From: Oscarella lobularis
Lineage: Eukaryota > Porifera > Homoscleromorpha > Homosclerophorida > Oscarellidae
NCBI RefSeq assembly: GCF_947507565.1
Contig: NC_089179.1
Coordinates: 930,001 to 994,000, forward strand
Length of the DNA stretch: 64,000 bases
Direction of reading: 5' to 3'
Shown: one piece after another, positions 59,425-64,000 of the stretch
Numbering within the stretch: position 1 is the first letter of the stretch
How the letters are laid out: every line of letters starts with the position of its first letter
Notes under the pieces: model-generated
Seen by the model: only the letters and a program-made list of their open reading frames with translations
What the model was told of the DNA's origin: nothing
The model's database searches: none
Program-made: the position numbers and the translations under genes

Positions 59425-62400
59425 TTACGAAAGCTCAAAGCCAGCTCCTGATGATATGGCAAAGCGAAGCTTCTCTTGCAGGATTGACTTGCTACGGTAG
59501 TTGGGTAGCTTAAGTAGATTGAAACAGGTCGACGCCGTTGGAAGCCGGTCGGCAAATCCTCGACGAGACTGACGAAAAAATCCGCGTATCACTCGTCCCA
59601 CGGTGTCTCCCTCGTCCTAAGAAAAAAAAACGTGTAGAAATGAACTGTGTGAGGTTTTCTGTTGGGCATACCCTGTCGTCTTCAACTTGAACGCATCGAA
59701 CTGCGAACGGAGGCTGCAAATAGGAGAAGCCCAAAATTGGAGGCTTTGAGCAGCTCGTCACGAACTGAGCAAAAAAGATATGATACCTCCTGTCTGTTAT
59801 TTTTGATATTGTACCTTCAAAAAGAGAGCCTTTTCTTTGGAATTAAAGTCATTAGCGACGGTGTCCCACAGCCATCTCACGACCTTGTGAGCAGGATGAA
59901 ATCCGCCGAAATACTGAACGTGTTTCCTAAAAAGCAGGCACTGAATAACTCCTCCAAACGACATTTTCCCTCTCACTTTAGGTCCTCGACGTCCAGTTCG
60001 ACGTTATCGCCGGAGATCAACTTTTGGATTTCTCGAGGAGAGAAAAGGCCCAACCATTCGGGGTTAATAATCGAATGAAAGCCTCGCACGAACTCCGCGG
60101 TCTGCTTTCGAAGCTGAGTGTGCATGCGAAAATGCGCAACGCGGTGAATATAACTCATCCTGAAAAAATTACAAAAATGACGCGGCTGTCGATATTATTT
60201 TGAGGCACGCCTCACTTGTTTTCGTTGGTTACCGGAATCGCACTTCCACCCGGCACTAGATCGTGCGTCAAAAGCTTTCCGAAAAAATCTTCGTTGAGAG
60301 AGAACGTCAGGTCGAGATCGGCAATGTCGTCATCGTAATGCTAATTAAGTACATATAGACTAATATATCCACAAGGACGACGATACCTTAACATAATTTA
60401 AATTCCTGTACAGATCTTGATCAAACGAGGACAGTTCGTCAAACGGGCTATACGCGGCGCTGTACGTCGTTCCTTTGAGATGGACGAGAAAGAAATCAGC
60501 AAAAGGCACGTCGACTAAAATACCCTAAATATACAAGACCCTTCAAAAGGAAGGGTTCAATTTAAACGAGATACGCTGCACCTCGTACACGGCTTTTCCG
60601 AGCATGCGGCCCATGAAATTGAAGAGAGCCCCAAAATTGCCCTGCGCCACGCTGGTCGGAGACGGGTAGAGCGTCTCGTCGGACGTAGCCTGGTAAAAAG
60701 AAAAATTCGCGCTAAACTAATTAGTTTTTTATGAATTGACCTTGAACAAATCCAAGGACGGGTCGAAAGCTTTCTTTATAGTTTCCTCTAAAAATTCTTT
60801 AAATACGCCTTCCTGGTCAATTCCGGCTTCGTCTAGACCCTTTGATAATTCGGGAAGATAATGGAAAGTCCGATATTTTTCTGCGCTCAACTTACGTGCG
60901 GATTAATGAACTTGACCCGTATGGTTCCCTTGAGACGTTCGGGCAAAAGTTGGCACAATTGTTCGTAAGCATCCTATCAAACAATTTGATTTTTTTTCGG
61001 CGGGAAGCGCCTTTTTCTGCAAACCTCCAAAAAACGAGCTCGGCGTATCCGAACGTACGTCGACGTGGGAGCCGAAGAACGAGTCTCTACCAGACCCAAA
61101 GCACACTTGTCGCCTTCGATTAGATCTCTCAGCATGTTGACTCTCTGTCGTCAGAACATTTTCATTGGGCGGCTGGAGAAAATCCGTTAGACTTGCCATC
61201 ATTCGAGGTATGACGTGGGGTATTTTTTCCGTGATCATCTTTGCTCGCGGTTTTCCGGATTTCAGCTCGGACACTATCGCACTAGGCTTGGGATCTCTGA
61301 AGTATAAAAGAAGCTAGTCGATGTGCTAAAAATTTCAAACTACTTCGCAAACGAACCTGATCGTCCAAACGTCCTGACTTGAAAACGAACGACGACTGCT
61401 CTTTTCATAGAGCACCTTTAGAAGAGTGTGCACTGCCTCCAAGACTCTCAATTCAAGACACTCTCCAGTGGAGTCTAATTAGATGGACATCATTTCAAAA
61501 TATACTGTATAGCAGCAAACGTCTACCCAATAGCCGCGGAACGTCCCAAATGAGGCGAAAGACGAGCTGGTTAAGAAAACCCGACAACGACGCCAGGTCT
61601 TTCAAAGTGAATGGTTTCTCGTACTCGTATATTTCAACGTCATCGAGAATGCTAAAATGGAACGCAATGACTTCAGCAATCTGAATCCCAAGCACGACTG
61701 ACGTACGCCACGAGCTGATAGCAGCAGTGACAGAAGAGCACGAGAAGCAGAGAAAGAGATTCGTGCATGGGATTGTTCAACTTCACAACGGCGTCGATAA
61801 TCGATGCCGTTCCTCGACCCAAGAACTGAAGCGAATGCCACAGCTGCTGGAGAAGTTTTTCGTGAAAGCTGAGAGCTATTTAGCACTTACAATACAAAAC
61901 TGCCACCTCGGATACTTATTTTTACCTGATAACAGGTCCGTTTTACATTCGAAAAGAGCTGACATCGCCAACTCGTATAAACGACAGACGGCGTGCAGAC
62001 GTTTCCACTCGCTCGAATTGAGCCGAAACGCCGAATCCGCTGATGACGATGACAAGGACGAGAATTTGAATACAACGTTGAGACGACGCTTCAAAAACGA
62101 CACTAATAAAATAAGAAAATGTAAAAAAGGAGACGACCTTCGTGCCAGTGTACCAAAGCCTTTGGTGCCATCAGGCGGTTTACCACCAGATGATGCCTGT
62201 TCGGGCGTTGGCGATCGATCTATTATGACCGAGAACAAGGAACCGATTACAGATGAACGTCCCAGCATGTGAAGCTGTTTTGATACGGCGCCCATGCGTT
62301 TTATGTATCTGATGTAAGAGTAAGGGTATATATACTATTATTGTTTTTGGATCAGCTGGCTGGGCGACTACCTGTCGTCTTGCTTGTCTCTTACTAATCC

Positions 62401-64000
62401 CACTATTGGATGCCAGTGGGAAAGGCTAGATTCTTTTTTGGCTAGAAACAGTTTGACTCGATTGAGGCAATTAGATAAACAGTCCTACAGAGAAACTAGT
62501 CAAGAGAATTAATGAGAAAAACGACGTACAGCGAAAAAGATCTGATTGTCCAGAAGTCGATTTTCTGAACATAAAACAGCCAATTCGATCAGATTACCTA
62601 TTAGACTATCAGAGCAAAACGTAGAATACAGAAAAGGCAGATACCTGCTACACTGAGAGTCCAATTAACATCTGTATCACCAGCCATAATGCTACATTTC
62701 ACAATAATTTTCTCAAGGCCTTTCAAAAATTCGGACGACAGAGTCAGCGTTGTGAAGTGCTAAACACTTTAATTAAAATTCCGAGCAAAAATCAAAGGTC
62801 GCGTAAACAAAGCTTACCTTTTTATCTATGCTCGACAAAAGACCAGGCAAAGAGAAGATGTATTGAATAAATAAGACCACCATTTCTTCGCTGGAAAGAA
62901 CTGCTACCGGTCTACGGAACAACCAGCTGCAAAGGACTACCGAACACTGTATCTCGCACCTCCATGCCAGCGTAAAGAAGTCGTTGTATGAAATCAGGCG
63001 TTTGGTCAGCATTTGAGAGAAATAAACTTCCTAAGAAACCAATTATTTTTAGAGAGTCGGCGTTTCGACGCAAATCTTGCCTGTAGCATCTGATACAATC
63101 CATTCTGAACAGCATATTGCAAGAAGGAGGCGCACAGCTGACTGACAATGGGACGAACTGCACTGCCTCCCTTTGCGGTCAACATTCTCCAGCAAGAGCA
63201 GTCCGTAAATTCAGTCAGCTAAATGAAACAAAATATGTAATGCTGTGCCACGGCACCGGATAGGTTTCTACTTTACCACGCGAAAAAGAGCAAATGGCTT
63301 GGACGCGTTTCCTTTGCGTAGAAGCTTCATGCACAGAACGAGTATCGTTTGCATGTGATATATCCACGCTTTGAGATGCTGTTTCGAGAGGGCCAGCGAA
63401 GCGTACCAGACCTAGAGAGAAGTCGTTCTCGGATGGAATGAAAACTGGTGACGTACTTTCGCTGAAGATGCGCTCATCGACTTCAAAATGTATTGGCAAA
63501 GAGAGACAAACCTCTGGAAGCACAAAAGATGTATGCTTGACAGGACTGAAGACAAGTAGTGTACCTCTGCATCAGCATGACGGTACACTAAGAGGAGCCT
63601 TCTATTCGCCAGAAAACACTGAACAGCTGAGGCGAGAAATTAGCTAGTATGGTTTTCCGTTGTCAAAAAGAGCCTCAAATTACCTGGAATCGTTAGGGGA
63701 GTCTCGTTGGACGAGCTCTTCCCGACTATTTCGTCAAATTCTCTCCTAAATAAAAAGGAACGGCACAGTTGAAAACGTCGAATAGCGGACACTTTGGCAC
63801 TCTCAGGGACACCAAAGAGTAAAGCGGTCTACCTTGCACTTTGAATGATCCTTCTTCTTTGCAGGAAACCTCTCACGCGCGCCTGCAGTCGAGAAACAGA
63901 CGAACCGTTCTGTACCAGTTCTATTTCTTTCTTTAGGCGTCTTGCCTGGATCTTGACGATCGCGACCTCTTTTCGTTTCGCCGCCTGGCGATTCTCCCGG
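59425..64000 (-). CDS. UBE3B: UBE3B, HECT-type ubiquitin ligase (5' end outside window)
   Basis: Minus-strand gene whose N-terminus lies beyond the right edge. From right to left: [18 protein letters not shown] and [14 protein letters not shown] (IQ motif region), helical repeats, [74 protein letters not shown], then the HECT domain: [17 protein letters not shown]-type block, [94 protein letters not shown], the catalytic [16 protein letters not shown] and the C-terminal AGFELS, stop 59425-59427. The active-site cysteine is present. UBE3B has an N-terminal IQ motif that binds calmodulin and works near mitochondria. UBE3C was excluded because RGFFT-like and HFRMHTQ blocks are UBE3B-type. Confidence 0.94.

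Noticed and set aside
61727-62272. Plus-strand 181-aa open frame
   Set aside because: It is antisense to UBE3B exons that match the family in order, so it is a shadow.
59400-64000. UBE3C instead of UBE3B
   Set aside because: Blocks [22 protein letters not shown] and RGFF match UBE3B, not UBE3C.

Overview
This window is nuclear DNA from a compact, intron-rich eukaryotic genome. The gene set is animal: major vault protein, two P2X receptors, an S6 kinase with a mTORC1-docking motif, a nitric oxide synthase with an N-terminal PDZ domain, UBE3B, SMG9 and moonraker. Short introns (mostly 40-100 bp), intergenic gaps often below 150 bp and balanced base composition suggest a non-bilaterian invertebrate, for example a homoscleromorph sponge. 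The species is an inference and a weak one. No bacterial operons, CRISPR arrays, rRNA or convincing tRNA genes were seen.

Layout. 0-9 kb: start of CASP/CUX1 (-), RPAIN (+), two tandem P2X channels (+,+), a BACURD-type KCTD adaptor (-) and TMEM120 (-). 9-21 kb: a large NOS gene (+), the coenzyme Q methyltransferase COQ5 (-) head-to-head with the mitochondrial phosphatase PPTC7 (+), then a secreted four-TIL-domain protein (-). 20-32 kb: a Qa-SNARE syntaxin (-), a secreted DOPA-dioxygenase-like protein (+), moonraker (-), neuferricin (+), MVP (-) and the TFIIH subunit GTF2H3 (+). 32-37 kb: a tandem pair of intronless MFS-like carriers whose duplication also copied the 3' tail of the neighbouring ubiquitin-like-domain gene, leaving a relic. 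37-48 kb: a repeat- and hairpin-rich gap, PHAF1 (+), a dynamin-superfamily GTPase (-), p70-type S6K (+) and SMG9 (-). 47-64 kb: the AGC kinase RSKR/SgK494 (-), RSRC2 (+), PAQR3 (-), an AidB-like acyl-CoA dehydrogenase (+), a small candidate gene (-), an intronless BPI/LBP protein with a PA14/GLEYA-like domain inside it (+), and most of UBE3B (-).

Genes alternate strands almost perfectly, giving nine head-to-head pairs with 38-500 bp between start codons and many tail-to-tail pairs separated by only 20-200 bp. Most neighbours share no pathway. The exception is COQ5/PPTC7, both tied to mitochondrial coenzyme Q synthesis and sharing a 95-bp promoter. Introns with GC-AG ends are unusually frequent. 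Gene models were built by eye from splice signals and remembered family sequences, so start and stop coordinates are generally firmer than every internal junction.
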